Shown: in pieces, positions 8,476 through 17,054 of the stretch
How the letters are laid out: each line of letters starts with the position of its first letter
Position numbering within the stretch: the first letter of the stretch is position 1
Origin: Pinibacter aurantiacus
GTDB lineage: Bacteria > Bacteroidota > Bacteroidia > Chitinophagales > Chitinophagaceae
Assembly: GCF_019130065.1 (NCBI RefSeq)
Contig: NZ_JAHSPG010000006.1
Coordinates: forward strand, 124,001 to 188,000
Length of the DNA stretch: 64,000 bases
Direction of reading: 5' to 3'
The notes under the pieces: model-generated
Databases searched by the model: none
What the model saw: the letters and a program-made list of their open reading frames with translations, nothing else
What the model was told of the DNA's origin: nothing
Translations under genes and position numbers: made by a program

Positions 8476-8694
8476 AATTCAATGTCTTTTAGTTAAGGGA
8501 GATCCCTAGGATTAATGCCCTACGGGCAAAAATGGATGACTGTGCTGGTTTCTATTGATATTATTCCGCTACGCGGAAGGTTCTATTGCCCGTAGGGCAT
8601 TGATATCAATAGAAAATCTAACCGAAAGGACACCATTGTCCGTAGGACATTGATCTGACATGCTGGCTGTTGCTTAACTAAACGACATTGAATT
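8476..8694. repeat. nested palindromic element with 22-base terminal inverted repeats
   Basis: Outer arms at 8476-8497 and 8673-8694 match over 22 bases with one mismatch. Inner arms AATGCCCTACGGGCAA (8514-8529) and its perfect complement (8586-8601) form a second inverted repeat, and a third degenerate copy of the unit (TTGTCCGTAGGACATTGAT) lies at 8637-8655. The element fills most of the gap between GH39 and the hemerythrin gene. MITE- or REP-like structure; no ORF. Confidence 0.75.
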
Positions 8695-8715
8695 TCTAAT
8701 TCCAAACTTCAAGCC

Positions 8716-9180
8716 ATGCCAATCAAAAGAAGCGAACACCTCATACGACTTTCCCGGGAGCACCACTCCGGACTTTTGTTTTGCTGGAAAATAAGACAAG
8801 GGTTAAAGAAGAATGCAGACACAGAACGCATTAAAAAGTATGTTGAGTATTTCTGGCATCATGATCTTGCAGATCATTTTCGTGAAGAAGAAGATATTCT
8901 GTTTGCGTTAATGAAAGATGATGATAAAGTTAAAAAAGCATTTCGCGAACATGTTGAAATAAAAGCACAGATTGATTCTATAACAAAAAGCGCTGCGCCA
9001 GAAACAAGCCGGTTAGTAGATCTTGTTGATGCGGTTGACAATCACATTCGTTATGAAGAAAGAGAATTGTTTCCATATCTTGAGACAACATTTACTCCGG
9101 AGCAATTGGTGAAGATAGGAGAGCAGCTCAATGCAGCACCTTCTGCAGCTGATAATTATACAGATGAATTTTGGTTGTAA
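8716..9180 (+). CDS. hemerythrin HHE-domain protein
   Basis: 154 residues, cytoplasmic. The four-helix HHE cation-binding pattern is visible: His16 (SREHHSG), His54-x3-Glu58 (DHFREEEDILF), His79 (REHVEIK) and His110-x3-Glu114 (NHIRYEERELF). These residues would ligate a diiron centre. Such proteins bind O2 or NO or serve in iron or oxidative-stress handling. The N-terminus (MPIKRSEHLIRLSREHHSGL) matches the usual start of this Bacteroidota subfamily. It is a single gene, and the neighbours do not indicate a specific pathway. Confidence 0.85.
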   Translation: MPIKRSEHLIRLSREHHSGLLFCWKIRQGLKKNADTERIKKYVEYFWHHDLADHFREEEDILFALMKDDDKVKKAFREHVEIKAQIDSITKSAAPETSRLVDLVDAVDNHIRYEERELFPYLETTFTPEQLVKIGEQLNAAPSAADNYTDEFWL

Positions 9181-9183
9181 TGT

Positions 9184-9247
9184 ACTGTGTGCGAAAGTTA
9201 TCCGTGTAGTGCAATCGAGTGAATTTCGTACACCGTACATTGTACAC
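9184..9247. repeat. GTACGAAA/TTTCGTAC dispersed repeat, copy 1
   Basis: Imperfect hairpin containing GCGAAAGTTATCCG and GAATTTCGTACACCGTAC. It is clearly related in order and sequence to 58634-58700, about 49 kb away. It lies between convergent genes. Confidence 0.6.
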
Positions 9248-9256
9248 CTCACATGC

Positions 9257-10936
9257 TTAGAGTTTTCTTAAAAATAAATCTGCTGTTTTCAATTCTGGCC
9301 TGGTCGATTGTGGCTCAGCAATTGCCAGCAGCTGCTTGTAATACCTTGCAGCGCTTGCATTATCTGCGTTCAATTCTGCACTTCTACCAGCACCAAAGAG
9401 GCTGTTAAATCGATTGGGCGATTTTTTTAGTGCCAGTTCATACTGCGCAAATGCTGCACTGTATTGATGTGACTCAAATAACATATCAGCGTATAGTTCT
9501 CTCGCTGGTAAAACTTCTCCGGGCGTTACGGGCGATTTGGAAACGCTGTCTTCCTGGTCGGCTGCAGATTCCATAAGAGCCAAAGCTTGTTTCTGTTCTG
9601 TGTTTGCGAAAGCGATCCATGCTTTGCCTGCATTCATTTGTATTTCGACCTGTCTCGCTTTATAAGAGTCATTTTGTTTGACAAGGTTTGCGTGCAGCGA
9701 ATCTAGTTTTGCCAGTTCTGCCTTTGCAGCGTGTAAATTGCCGATATGTGCTAGGCCCATAAGTTTTCCAAAATGTATGATCGCTTCCTGCCACGGATAA
9801 TTGTTCCATGGCAGATCTGCAGGTTGGGGAGCAAGCTGCGCAGCGGCTTTCCAGTCTTTGTTTTCAACCGCAATACGACATGGAACCGCAGCGAATGTGT
9901 AAGCAACTTTAAAATTAGAAGGAGATACTTCTTTGATTGTTGACAAGTATTGCAATTGCTTTTCAGCCGCACTGTCATTGCCCTTTTGCAGATAAGCATA
10001 TGCCAAATAATCCAGTCCGTGCAGCTCTTCATCCCAATGCCCTTTTATTCCTGCGGCCTTTGCATAACATTGCGCAGCTTCTACTGAGCGTGTATTCATT
10101 CGAATGCTCTCATCCCATAATCCAAGTCTCGTAAAAATATGCGAAGGCATATGCAAAGCGTGTGCGGAGGATGGAGCTACATCTGCATATCGACGTGCTG
10201 CATTTAAAGCGAGAGTAGCGATGCCGGGATAGTCATACGTGTGAATAATGTAGTGCACAATGCCCGGGTGATCCGGCGCCACTGCATACATGCTGTCCAA
10301 TATTTTTCCCGCCTTCAATTGATGGGCATATGTTTTGTCTGCAGGGTTTGCAGAAGCATCCAGGGACAGCGCATAAAAGATCGCGGCCTCCCTGTCATCC
10401 GGATATGATTGGTGCAACTGTTCCATTGCGTTCTCAAAACGTACGGCACGACTGTGCGGATCTGTAGTGCTCCAATCTTTATAATACAATGCAATAGCAT
10501 CGATAAATTCCGTTTCTTTCGGTGATTGTTTTTTTATAGAGTGGGCGATCTCTATTGCCTTTGAACCTTTCTTCAGATTAGCTTCGGTTGGAGGCTCCCA
10601 CAAAGGATGAAAGTTGCACATCGCTACGCCCCAGTAGGCCATCGCGCAATTGGGAGATTCGTCGATGACTTTTGCGAATGCTTTTTCAGCGTCGTCGTAT
10701 TCAAACGAGTGTAACAAAGCAACGGCCAAATTGAAATCCTCCTGGGTTTGTTTACTGCCGGTTATGCGAAAGTCAACCGTTCCGAATTCTTTATCCGGAG
10801 GTCCACAGGCAATAACTTGTCCCCGTTTCAACCCCAACTGATCAAGCATTTTTACAGACGGTGTTGTATTTCCCGCACATGCAATCAGCAATGCCGCCTG
10901 GAATAAAAGAACAAGGTATTGTTTGAAATTAATCAT
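9257..10936 (-). CDS. TPR-repeat lipoprotein
   Basis: 559 residues. A signal sequence ending LLIACAGN gives a lipobox cysteine at about residue 20. The rest is helical with several TPR-like pairs, for example DFNLAVALLHSFEYDDAEKAFAKVI near 70-95, AMAYWGVAMCNFHPLWE, and a C-terminal unit YSAAFAQYELALKKSPN...FGAGRSAELN near 490-530. HALHMPSHIFTRLGLWDESI is a block typical of a family of uncharacterised bacterial TPR proteins. It probably sits in the periplasm as a lipoprotein and scaffolds protein interactions; no enzyme motif was recognised. Single gene, convergent with the hemerythrin gene. Confidence 0.8.
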   Translation of the reverse strand: MINFKQYLVLLFQAALLIACAGNTTPSVKMLDQLGLKRGQVIACGPPDKEFGTVDFRITGSKQTQEDFNLAVALLHSFEYDDAEKAFAKVIDESPNCAMAYWGVAMCNFHPLWEPPTEANLKKGSKAIEIAHSIKKQSPKETEFIDAIALYYKDWSTTDPHSRAVRFENAMEQLHQSYPDDREAAIFYALSLDASANPADKTYAHQLKAGKILDSMYAVAPDHPGIVHYIIHTYDYPGIATLALNAARRYADVAPSSAHALHMPSHIFTRLGLWDESIRMNTRSVEAAQCYAKAAGIKGHWDEELHGLDYLAYAYLQKGNDSAAEKQLQYLSTIKEVSPSNFKVAYTFAAVPCRIAVENKDWKAAAQLAPQPADLPWNNYPWQEAIIHFGKLMGLAHIGNLHAAKAELAKLDSLHANLVKQNDSYKARQVEIQMNAGKAWIAFANTEQKQALALMESAADQEDSVSKSPVTPGEVLPARELYADMLFESHQYSAAFAQYELALKKSPNRFNSLFGAGRSAELNADNASAARYYKQLLAIAEPQSTRPELKTADLFLRKL

Positions 10937-10975
10937 TGTAGAACATTGAGCAACTCTTTGTTAATGTAAGAAAAT

Positions 10976-11132
10976 GAATTGAAAATTGAAAGCGGAAAAT
11001 TGATAATTGAAAGTTGAAAATTGAAAATGGGAAGTCAAAATTATCAACTCTCAACTCTCCATTCTCAACTCTCAACTCTCAACTCCCATTTGCTACCCCT
11101 CATTTTCAACTTTCAACTTTCAATTTTCAATT
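10976..11132. repeat. GAAAATTGAAAG / CTCAACTCTC low-complexity inverted repeat
   Basis: The left part is GAATTGAAAATTGAAAG repeats (10976-11030), the centre is a run of CTCAACTC units (11045-11090), and the right part is the complement of the left (11101-11132). The region up to 11383 shows no gene, only a repeated ACCGGT at about 11213-11235. It separates the divergent TPR and PKD genes. Confidence 0.55.
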
Positions 11133-11383
11133 AAAAACTGAGTGTTTCTACCTAATTCCATTTTTAAGTATTTAAGCTTACCGGGCAAACTTTTCTTAGA
11201 AATATCTTTATAACCGGTGCCAAATAACCGGTTGATCTCTTTGAGATTGAAATGATACTCAGTATGTTTGATGTAATTCGCTGCACAAAGCAACCTTCAT
11301 CCACTGCCTATTCATTAGACCTTTCCAACTCGATCAACCTTATTTACAATATCCCTGGTAAAGCCGACCAATACTAATAACGC

Positions 11384-14300
11384 ATGATGAAATTGAAGAT
11401 GAAACGTTTAGTTTATATACTGCTTTTTTTATTTGGCTTACAAGCTGTATCCAGTGCCCAAAGGATAACAAATAAAGGAACGGAATTTTGGACCGGAATG
11501 GGCCACAGTTCTTCCTATGAGCGCTCATCCTGGTTTCCTTCTGATACACCACGTTTCACGATTATCATTAGTACTGATGACAAGCCTGCTAAAGTAACTG
11601 TTAGTCTTGATGGGACCACTTACGTCAAAACGTATAATGTGCCTGCCAATACTGTTTTTACAACGGAAGAATTTCCGATAGGGGTTAGAGATGTTCCGGG
11701 TTCTCCATTTGATGCTACATTGTATACGAGGCCCATTATATGGGGCGGTACAAGTTCAGAAGGTGTCTTTAGTAAAAAAGGGATCCATATAGTTAGTGAT
11801 GTGCCCATTGTTACCTATGCTTTTTGGCCCAATGAAGCGGCCGCCACGGCAACCATGTTGATACCGGTTAATTCATGGGGATATTCCTATAAGGTAGTAA
11901 GCGCCGATCAAACGGTGAATAAATTTAGTGACTATGAGCGTTTCGCCTGGATCTTTGTGGTAGCTAATTATGACAATACAAAGATCAGAATCAATCCCTC
12001 GCATAAAACGAGAACCGGCCTTCCCGCCAATGTACCGATTGATGTAGTGCTGAACAAAGGGCAGATCTACCAGATATTGGCAGCTGTGGATGATCCGGAT
12101 ATCACCAATGATTTTTGTGGAACAACAGTTAATTCAATTGCCAACAGCAATGGCATTTGTTATCCAATCGCCACCTATGTTGGTAGCAGTGCGGGATATG
12201 TTGATTTCTGCCCCGGCTCTTCGACCGCCATAAAGACCGAAGATCAAATGATGCAGCAAATGTTTCCGGTAGAGTCGTGGGGAAGAAGATATATCACCAC
12301 CCCTTCAAGCCAGAGCGGAAACTTTCGTTTGCATAACCCCAATATGTTTAGGGTAATGGTTAAGGATCCGTCGATTGTAGTGAAAAGGAATGGAGTTCCT
12401 CTTACCGGCCTGACGCCCCAAAATTATTATCAGTACATAAGTACAACTTCCGATTATATTGAAGCTGACGGACCGGTACAGGTAGTGCAGATCTTCCCTT
12501 CCCAGCAATCTTGTAATTACGTGGGCGACGGTGACCCCGAAATGATATTTTTGAGCCCCATAGAGCAGGGGATTAAAAAGGCTTCCTTTTTGCGAAGCGA
12601 GAAAGTAAAGATCAATGTAAACTTACTCACCCTTAATATTCCTACGGCTGGTATTTCTTCATTATTGATAGATGGGGTAGCACCGCCGGCTAAATTCACC
12701 AATATTTATCCTAACCCTAATCTTCCAGGTTATTCTGTAGTTGTGAGGTGGTGGGATGCTCAATCAAACGAAGACCCTAGGCCACCGCAACAGTGTACGG
12801 TGCAAAGCGATTCCTCATTTAACGCTATTACGTATGGCCTCTCGAGTGCACAGAGTTATGCGTACAATGTGGGTACATACATCAACAACCTGAGTGGTCT
12901 GCCATTTGTAAAAAATGTGTATGGAAAAATGCCGGACTCGACCAGTTCGGTTACCTGCGCAAACACACCTGTAGAATTGTCTGTGTTGATTCGCTATAAA
13001 CCAACGAAGATACTTTGGAACTTAAGCTCAATGGCAGGTGTGATGACACCTGCAAAAGATACCATTATTTTAGCACCACAGGATTCAGGTGTGGTAATGG
13101 TTTGGGGCGTGCCTTACTACAGGTACAAATTGCCAGGTGTGTACAAGTTTACAAAGCCTGGAACTTATGACCTTCCAGTATTTGCGTCTGCACCTGGTGT
13201 CGAAGCTTGCGATAATACAGAACCGCTTTTGTATGAAGTGATTGTAAAAGACACACTCAAAACCAACTTCGACATTCTCTTCGATGATAAATGTGCCGAT
13301 ACAAAATTGGTGAAATTTGTGGCCAACGATAAATTCACAGATGGCAGCGCGGCCCAGGGTTGGCAATGGAACTTCCTGAATGGTACCACACCTTTGACAG
13401 GTACGGGCAAAGAATTGTCGCTCACCTTCAATGCCGGTAAAAACAGTGCAGAATTAATGGCCATAGACGCCGCGGGTTGTATTGCAGATACCACCAAAAC
13501 ATTTGTGATTGGTGCCAAACCTGCCATTCCTGATTTTACAGTAGATGCAGCAATGAACTGCGAGCAAACGCAACTTAAGATCAGTGAGAACACACCTGTT
13601 ACTGCGCAATCCTATTACTGGAACTATGGTGATGGTGTTGATTCAACGTTAACACTCAATGGTTACGCAACTTCGCATGCTTATAAAAATGCAGGTACCA
13701 TAACGATCAAACACGTGGCGAAGATCAGCGACAATTGTGTGAGTGACACTGCGACCAAAGTGATCACTATTTATGGTAAACCAAAACTGAATGTTGCTTA
13801 TCCAAAAGGTTGCAGACCCGATGATGGCATCATCAAATTTACTAGCAATGTAACAGCGAACGATAACCAGGCAATTAGTTCGTACTTGTGGAACTTTGGA
13901 GATGCAGCCTCAACACCTGCCAATCCAAATACGGCCACCACCGCCAATGCATCGCACATGTATGCAAACCCTGCGGTATATAAATTGTCATTCACTGCAA
14001 CTTCTGAAAAAGGTTGTGTGAGCGATACCGCATGGGACGCCAGCTTCCAGCCAAAACCGATCATCAAGTTTGATCCTATAACACCACCGGCTGTTTGTTT
14101 GAATGCAAAAGGAACGGTCTCTGTTGCTTTTGCAAGCGTAACAAATGGCGTAACGGGTAAAGGTTATTATAAAGGCGACGCTACAGACGCAACGGGCAAC
14201 TTTACACCTTCGTTAACTACGGCAGGCAAACACGATGTCTGGTACATCTATGGTTCTGATAATGGCTGTACAGATTCAGCGTCCAACGCAATTTTCGTAA

Positions 14301-15613
14301 GGCCAGTGCCACAAGCTTCCTTCACCACTTTGGCCGATGTTTGCTTTGGCGACAAATCAACCTTTACCGATCAATCCACCATCAACACGGCTGCAGATCC
14401 TGCCGCTGCCATCGGGTCATGGACATGGAACTTTGGTGATGGCAACCCGGATGTAACGTATACAAATGGCAATCCGTTTGACAAAACTTTTGCAACAGCA
14501 AAATCATATCCTGTTACTTTGAAAGTAACGAGCAAAGATGGTTGTGTAAGCGATGTGTTTACAAAAACATTGAACGTGCATGTATTGCCCACTGCAGCAT
14601 TTGACTTGCCAACCGCAGTTTGTATGCCGGGCGGTGATGCGGTGTTTACCAACAAGAGCACCAGCACTGAGCCAGGTGCATTGACTTATAACTGGCAATT
14701 TGGCGATGGTGGCACTTCCACCGATGTAAACCCAACACATGTGTACACTGCACAACAACCATACACTGTAACACTGAAAGCCACATCAGCATTTGGATGT
14801 TTTGCCACTACAAACAAACAATTCACCAGCGATGTGTTCAAACCAAAACCTGTGGTGGCGTTTGATATTTCTGACAAAGGTCCTTGCGAAGGAGTAGCGG
14901 TGATCTTTACTGATAAGAGCACTTCTGCCAGTGGTGCCATCACAGCATGGAACTGGAGCTTTGGCGATGGTACGAGTTCCACCGAGCAAACGCCTAGCAA
15001 ACTGTTTGATAAGTTTGGTACGTATGCCATATCCTTAACGGTAACAGACAACAACGGCTGTACGGCCAGTGGCGCAACGGCAGATGACAACGTTACCGTG
15101 CGCATCAAACCCGTGATCGATGCAGGTCCGGACATGGCAGCAGAAGAGAACACCTCTGTAGTACTAAAAGCGACTGCTCAAAATGCCAACCAGTTAAGCT
15201 ATAGCTGGGCACCTGCTTCCTTGCTGAACAATCCAACGATTTTGAATCCATCATACTATGTGATACAGGACCAAATATTTGTGCTGACGGCAACAGATAA
15301 AGACGGTATTTGTAAAGCAACTGATCAAATGATGGTGAAAATATTAAGACCGGTAAAAGTGCCAAATGTATTTACGCCAAACGGAGATGGCATCAATGAT
15401 ACATGGAACATTAAGAACCTTGCCGACTACGCTGATTGCACGTTGACCGTGTTTAACAGGTACGGCCAAAAAGTATATACTACTCATGGCTATAGCACAC
15501 CATGGGATGGAAGAATGAATGGAAGTCCGCTACCGGTAGGAACGTACTATTATGTGATCAATGTAAAACAAGGCGAGCCGCCGATGACAGGTTCGGTGAC
15601 GATATTGCGTTAG
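11384..15613 (+). CDS. giant PKD-repeat surface protein with T9SS type B sorting domain
   Basis: 1,409 residues. The signal peptide is LVYILLFLFGLQAVSSAQ; translation may start at the first ATG or at MKRLVY five codons later. The N-terminal ~430 residues (TNKGTEFWTGMGHSSSYE ... VTYAFWPNEAAATATMLIP) resemble the IgGFc-binding-protein-like N-terminal domain found in Bacteroidota adhesins. At least five PKD repeats follow, with cores WNYGDG (~744), WNFGDA (~832), WNFGDG (~1013), WQFGDG (~1102) and WSFGDG (~1190). The last ~85 residues (VPNVFTPNGDGINDTWN ... VFNRYGQKVY) are the CHU_C type B sorting domain. It is likely a surface adhesin or glycan/protein-binding protein exported by T9SS. No catalytic motif was seen. 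Confidence 0.85.
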   Translation: MMKLKMKRLVYILLFLFGLQAVSSAQRITNKGTEFWTGMGHSSSYERSSWFPSDTPRFTIIISTDDKPAKVTVSLDGTTYVKTYNVPANTVFTTEEFPIGVRDVPGSPFDATLYTRPIIWGGTSSEGVFSKKGIHIVSDVPIVTYAFWPNEAAATATMLIPVNSWGYSYKVVSADQTVNKFSDYERFAWIFVVANYDNTKIRINPSHKTRTGLPANVPIDVVLNKGQIYQILAAVDDPDITNDFCGTTVNSIANSNGICYPIATYVGSSAGYVDFCPGSSTAIKTEDQMMQQMFPVESWGRRYITTPSSQSGNFRLHNPNMFRVMVKDPSIVVKRNGVPLTGLTPQNYYQYISTTSDYIEADGPVQVVQIFPSQQSCNYVGDGDPEMIFLSPIEQGIKKASFLRSEKVKINVNLLTLNIPTAGISSLLIDGVAPPAKFTNIYPNPNLPGYSVVVRWWDAQSNEDPRPPQQCTVQSDSSFNAITYGLSSAQSYAYNVGTYINNLSGLPFVKNVYGKMPDSTSSVTCANTPVELSVLIRYKPTKILWNLSSMAGVMTPAKDTIILAPQDSGVVMVWGVPYYRYKLPGVYKFTKPGTYDLPVFASAPGVEACDNTEPLLYEVIVKDTLKTNFDILFDDKCADTKLVKFVANDKFTDGSAAQGWQWNFLNGTTPLTGTGKELSLTFNAGKNSAELMAIDAAGCIADTTKTFVIGAKPAIPDFTVDAAMNCEQTQLKISENTPVTAQSYYWNYGDGVDSTLTLNGYATSHAYKNAGTITIKHVAKISDNCVSDTATKVITIYGKPKLNVAYPKGCRPDDGIIKFTSNVTANDNQAISSYLWNFGDAASTPANPNTATTANASHMYANPAVYKLSFTATSEKGCVSDTAWDASFQPKPIIKFDPITPPAVCLNAKGTVSVAFASVTNGVTGKGYYKGDATDATGNFTPSLTTAGKHDVWYIYGSDNGCTDSASNAIFVRPVPQASFTTLADVCFGDKSTFTDQSTINTAADPAAAIGSWTWNFGDGNPDVTYTNGNPFDKTFATAKSYPVTLKVTSKDGCVSDVFTKTLNVHVLPTAAFDLPTAVCMPGGDAVFTNKSTSTEPGALTYNWQFGDGGTSTDVNPTHVYTAQQPYTVTLKATSAFGCFATTNKQFTSDVFKPKPVVAFDISDKGPCEGVAVIFTDKSTSASGAITAWNWSFGDGTSSTEQTPSKLFDKFGTYAISLTVTDNNGCTASGATADDNVTVRIKPVIDAGPDMAAEENTSVVLKATAQNANQLSYSWAPASLLNNPTILNPSYYVIQDQIFVLTATDKDGICKATDQMMVKILRPVKVPNVFTPNGDGINDTWNIKNLADYADCTLTVFNRYGQKVYTTHGYSTPWDGRMNGSPLPVGTYYYVINVKQGEPPMTGSVTILR

Positions 15614-15614
15614 T

Positions 15615-15801
15615 GGAGAGTTGAGAATGGAGAGTTGAGAGTGAGGAATTAGAAATTCGTTTAGATGGCACTTAAATAAAAAACAGGTTGAAGATGCGTC
15701 TTCAACCTGTTTTTTATTTAGAAGCGGGGGCGTTTAGACAACAGTTTAATATTAAGTGCAGGCTCTCTGACTATAAAGAACTCTCAACTCTCCATTCTCA
15801 A
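15615..15801. repeat. GAGAGTTGAG inverted repeat flanking a terminator
   Basis: The 21-base sequence at 15621-15641 (TTGAGAATGGAGAGTTGAGA + G) is the exact complement of 15781-15801. The two arms enclose the strong hairpin at 15674-15719 in the convergent gap. The same CTCAACTC unit occurs at 11045-11090. Confidence 0.7.
15674..15719. terminator. bidirectional Rho-independent terminator
   Basis: A perfect 21-base-pair stem (15674-15694 with 15699-15719) has a TGCG loop. Its outer part is A-rich on the left and T-rich on the right (CCTGTTTTTTATTT), so it works on either strand. It separates the convergent PKD-protein and esterase genes. Confidence 0.9.
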
Positions 15802-15809
15802 TTCTCAAC

Positions 15810-16733
15810 TCACTTTGTTTTCCCGTCACTTAAAAGCCCCATTTCTTTAAGCCAAGCTTCAAACAACGTTGTCCACTGTTCAACTGAACCGGGATTGTTG
15901 TGCAATATGATGGCATGTGCGCCTTGAGGAAATATGTGTATGGAAGCTGGTACCTGTTTGTCGAGCAATGCCTCATAAAACAGCAAACTGTTTTTAACAG
16001 GAACTGCATTGTCATTGTATGCATGCACCATGAACACCGGCGGACATGTGGCTGTAACCTGCAGGTAAGTAGAGTATTGTTCAATGCGTGCTTTTGAGGT
16101 ATCTGCACCCAAAAGATTGTTGCGGCTACCTTTGTGAGCGTATTTGCCAAGGTCGATAACGGGAGATAAAAGCATGGCAAAATTTGGTCTTGAAGATACA
16201 TTGTCCAATGAGTCGCCAATGTTTGCAATTTCTTTTTCCGTCACAGCTGTGAGCGATGCAAGATGACCGCCTGCAGACGTTCCCTGTATACCGATCTTGT
16301 TTGACTGAAAGTTCCATTTTGCAGCGTTTGCCCTGATAATCTTCATTGCACGTTGTGCATCCATTAATGGTCCTGTTTCTCTTTGAACGAGATCAGGCGA
16401 ATTGGGTAGTCTGTAGTTCAGCACAAATGCTGTTACGCCAATCGAATTGAACCACTTTGCCAATTGCCATCCACTCGTAATGTAGGCCAGCCTTTCGTAA
16501 CCGCCACCCGGGCAGATGAGCACAGCAGCGCCCCTGTTTTCCTGCGAAGATGGAAAGAACACATACATGCCGGGTGTACCTACTCTGTAAATTCTTTCGT
16601 TGGCAATGCTGTCTGTAAGGTGCATTCCTTTTGTGTTGGGCATTTTACCCGTCGGCCAAAGGGGGATGAACTCTTGCGCCTGCGTGAAAAGAGAAAAGAA
16701 AGTGACTATTGAAAGAAGAATCGTTTTGTTCAT
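15810..16733 (-). CDS. secreted alpha/beta-hydrolase, probable pectin or xylan acetyl esterase
   Basis: 307 residues with a signal peptide (ILLSIVTFFSLFTQAQ). The alpha/beta-hydrolase fold shows the oxyanion HGGG-like CPGGGYE (75-81), nucleophile GTSAGG (Ser153), HAYNDNAVP (Asp241) and GAHAI (His273). IPLWPTGKMPN at the start is typical of BD-FAE/acetyl-xylan-esterase-like proteins of Bacteroidota PULs. It is third in the minus-strand set esterase - CE8 - esterase, so removal of acetyl groups from pectin or rhamnogalacturonan is the best guess; substrate is inferred from neighbours. A 318-base repeat-filled gap separates it from the CE8 gene. Confidence 0.8.
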   Translation of the reverse strand: MNKTILLSIVTFFSLFTQAQEFIPLWPTGKMPNTKGMHLTDSIANERIYRVGTPGMYVFFPSSQENRGAAVLICPGGGYERLAYITSGWQLAKWFNSIGVTAFVLNYRLPNSPDLVQRETGPLMDAQRAMKIIRANAAKWNFQSNKIGIQGTSAGGHLASLTAVTEKEIANIGDSLDNVSSRPNFAMLLSPVIDLGKYAHKGSRNNLLGADTSKARIEQYSTYLQVTATCPPVFMVHAYNDNAVPVKNSLLFYEALLDKQVPASIHIFPQGAHAIILHNNPGSVEQWTTLFEAWLKEMGLLSDGKTK

Positions 16734-16810
16734 GAGAAAAAAGTAAAAATTAAAAAGTAAAAAAGGTCGAAAATTGTTTTGACCGAGTAGCTGAAGAGAG
16801 ACTTCCCCAT

Positions 16811-16983
16811 CATTGCGAGACCGGCGGAGAACATATATTCCAATTATAAAAGCAATGTTGAAAAATCGACGAGCGGTCGAAGCAATCTCCGGATCAACCT
16901 GTCGATGAGATTGCTTCGGCCGAAGCTGATTTTTGATGTTGCTTTTGTTGGGCCATCATTCATTCTCCGCAGGCCTCGCAATG
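16811..16983. repeat. CATTGCGAG nested palindromic element
   Basis: Outer arms CATTGCGAGaCCggCGGAGAA (16811-16831) and TTCTCCGCaGGcCTCGCAATG (16963-16983) are inverted. Inside, AAAGCAATGTTGAAAAATC pairs with GATTTTTGATGTTGCTTTT, and GAAGCAATCTC pairs with GAGATTGCTTC. The gcaatctc/gagattgc core is a familiar dispersed repeat type in Bacteroidota. No ORF; it splits the esterase and CE8 genes. Confidence 0.7.
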
Positions 16984-17006
16984 ACGACGCGGTTTTCGCG
17001 CAAGGG

Positions 17007-17054
17007 TTCAGTCATTCAGTCATTCAGTTACTCAGTTATTCAGTTATTCAATCA
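17007..17054. repeat. octamer tandem repeat (TTCAGTCA x6)
   Basis: Six consecutive 8-base units: TTCAGTCA, TTCAGTCA, TTCAGTTA, CTCAGTTA, TTCAGTTA, TTCAATCA. The last unit contains the stop codon of the CE8 pectinesterase. Such arrays can change length by slippage. Confidence 0.85.

Noticed and set aside
14371-15153. several long minus-strand frames inside the giant PKD gene
   Set aside because: Antisense shadows produced by the repetitive PKD coding sequence; no start context or protein-like composition.
17007-17054. possible CRISPR-like array
   Set aside because: Units are only 8 bases and contiguous without spacers; it is a simple tandem repeat.
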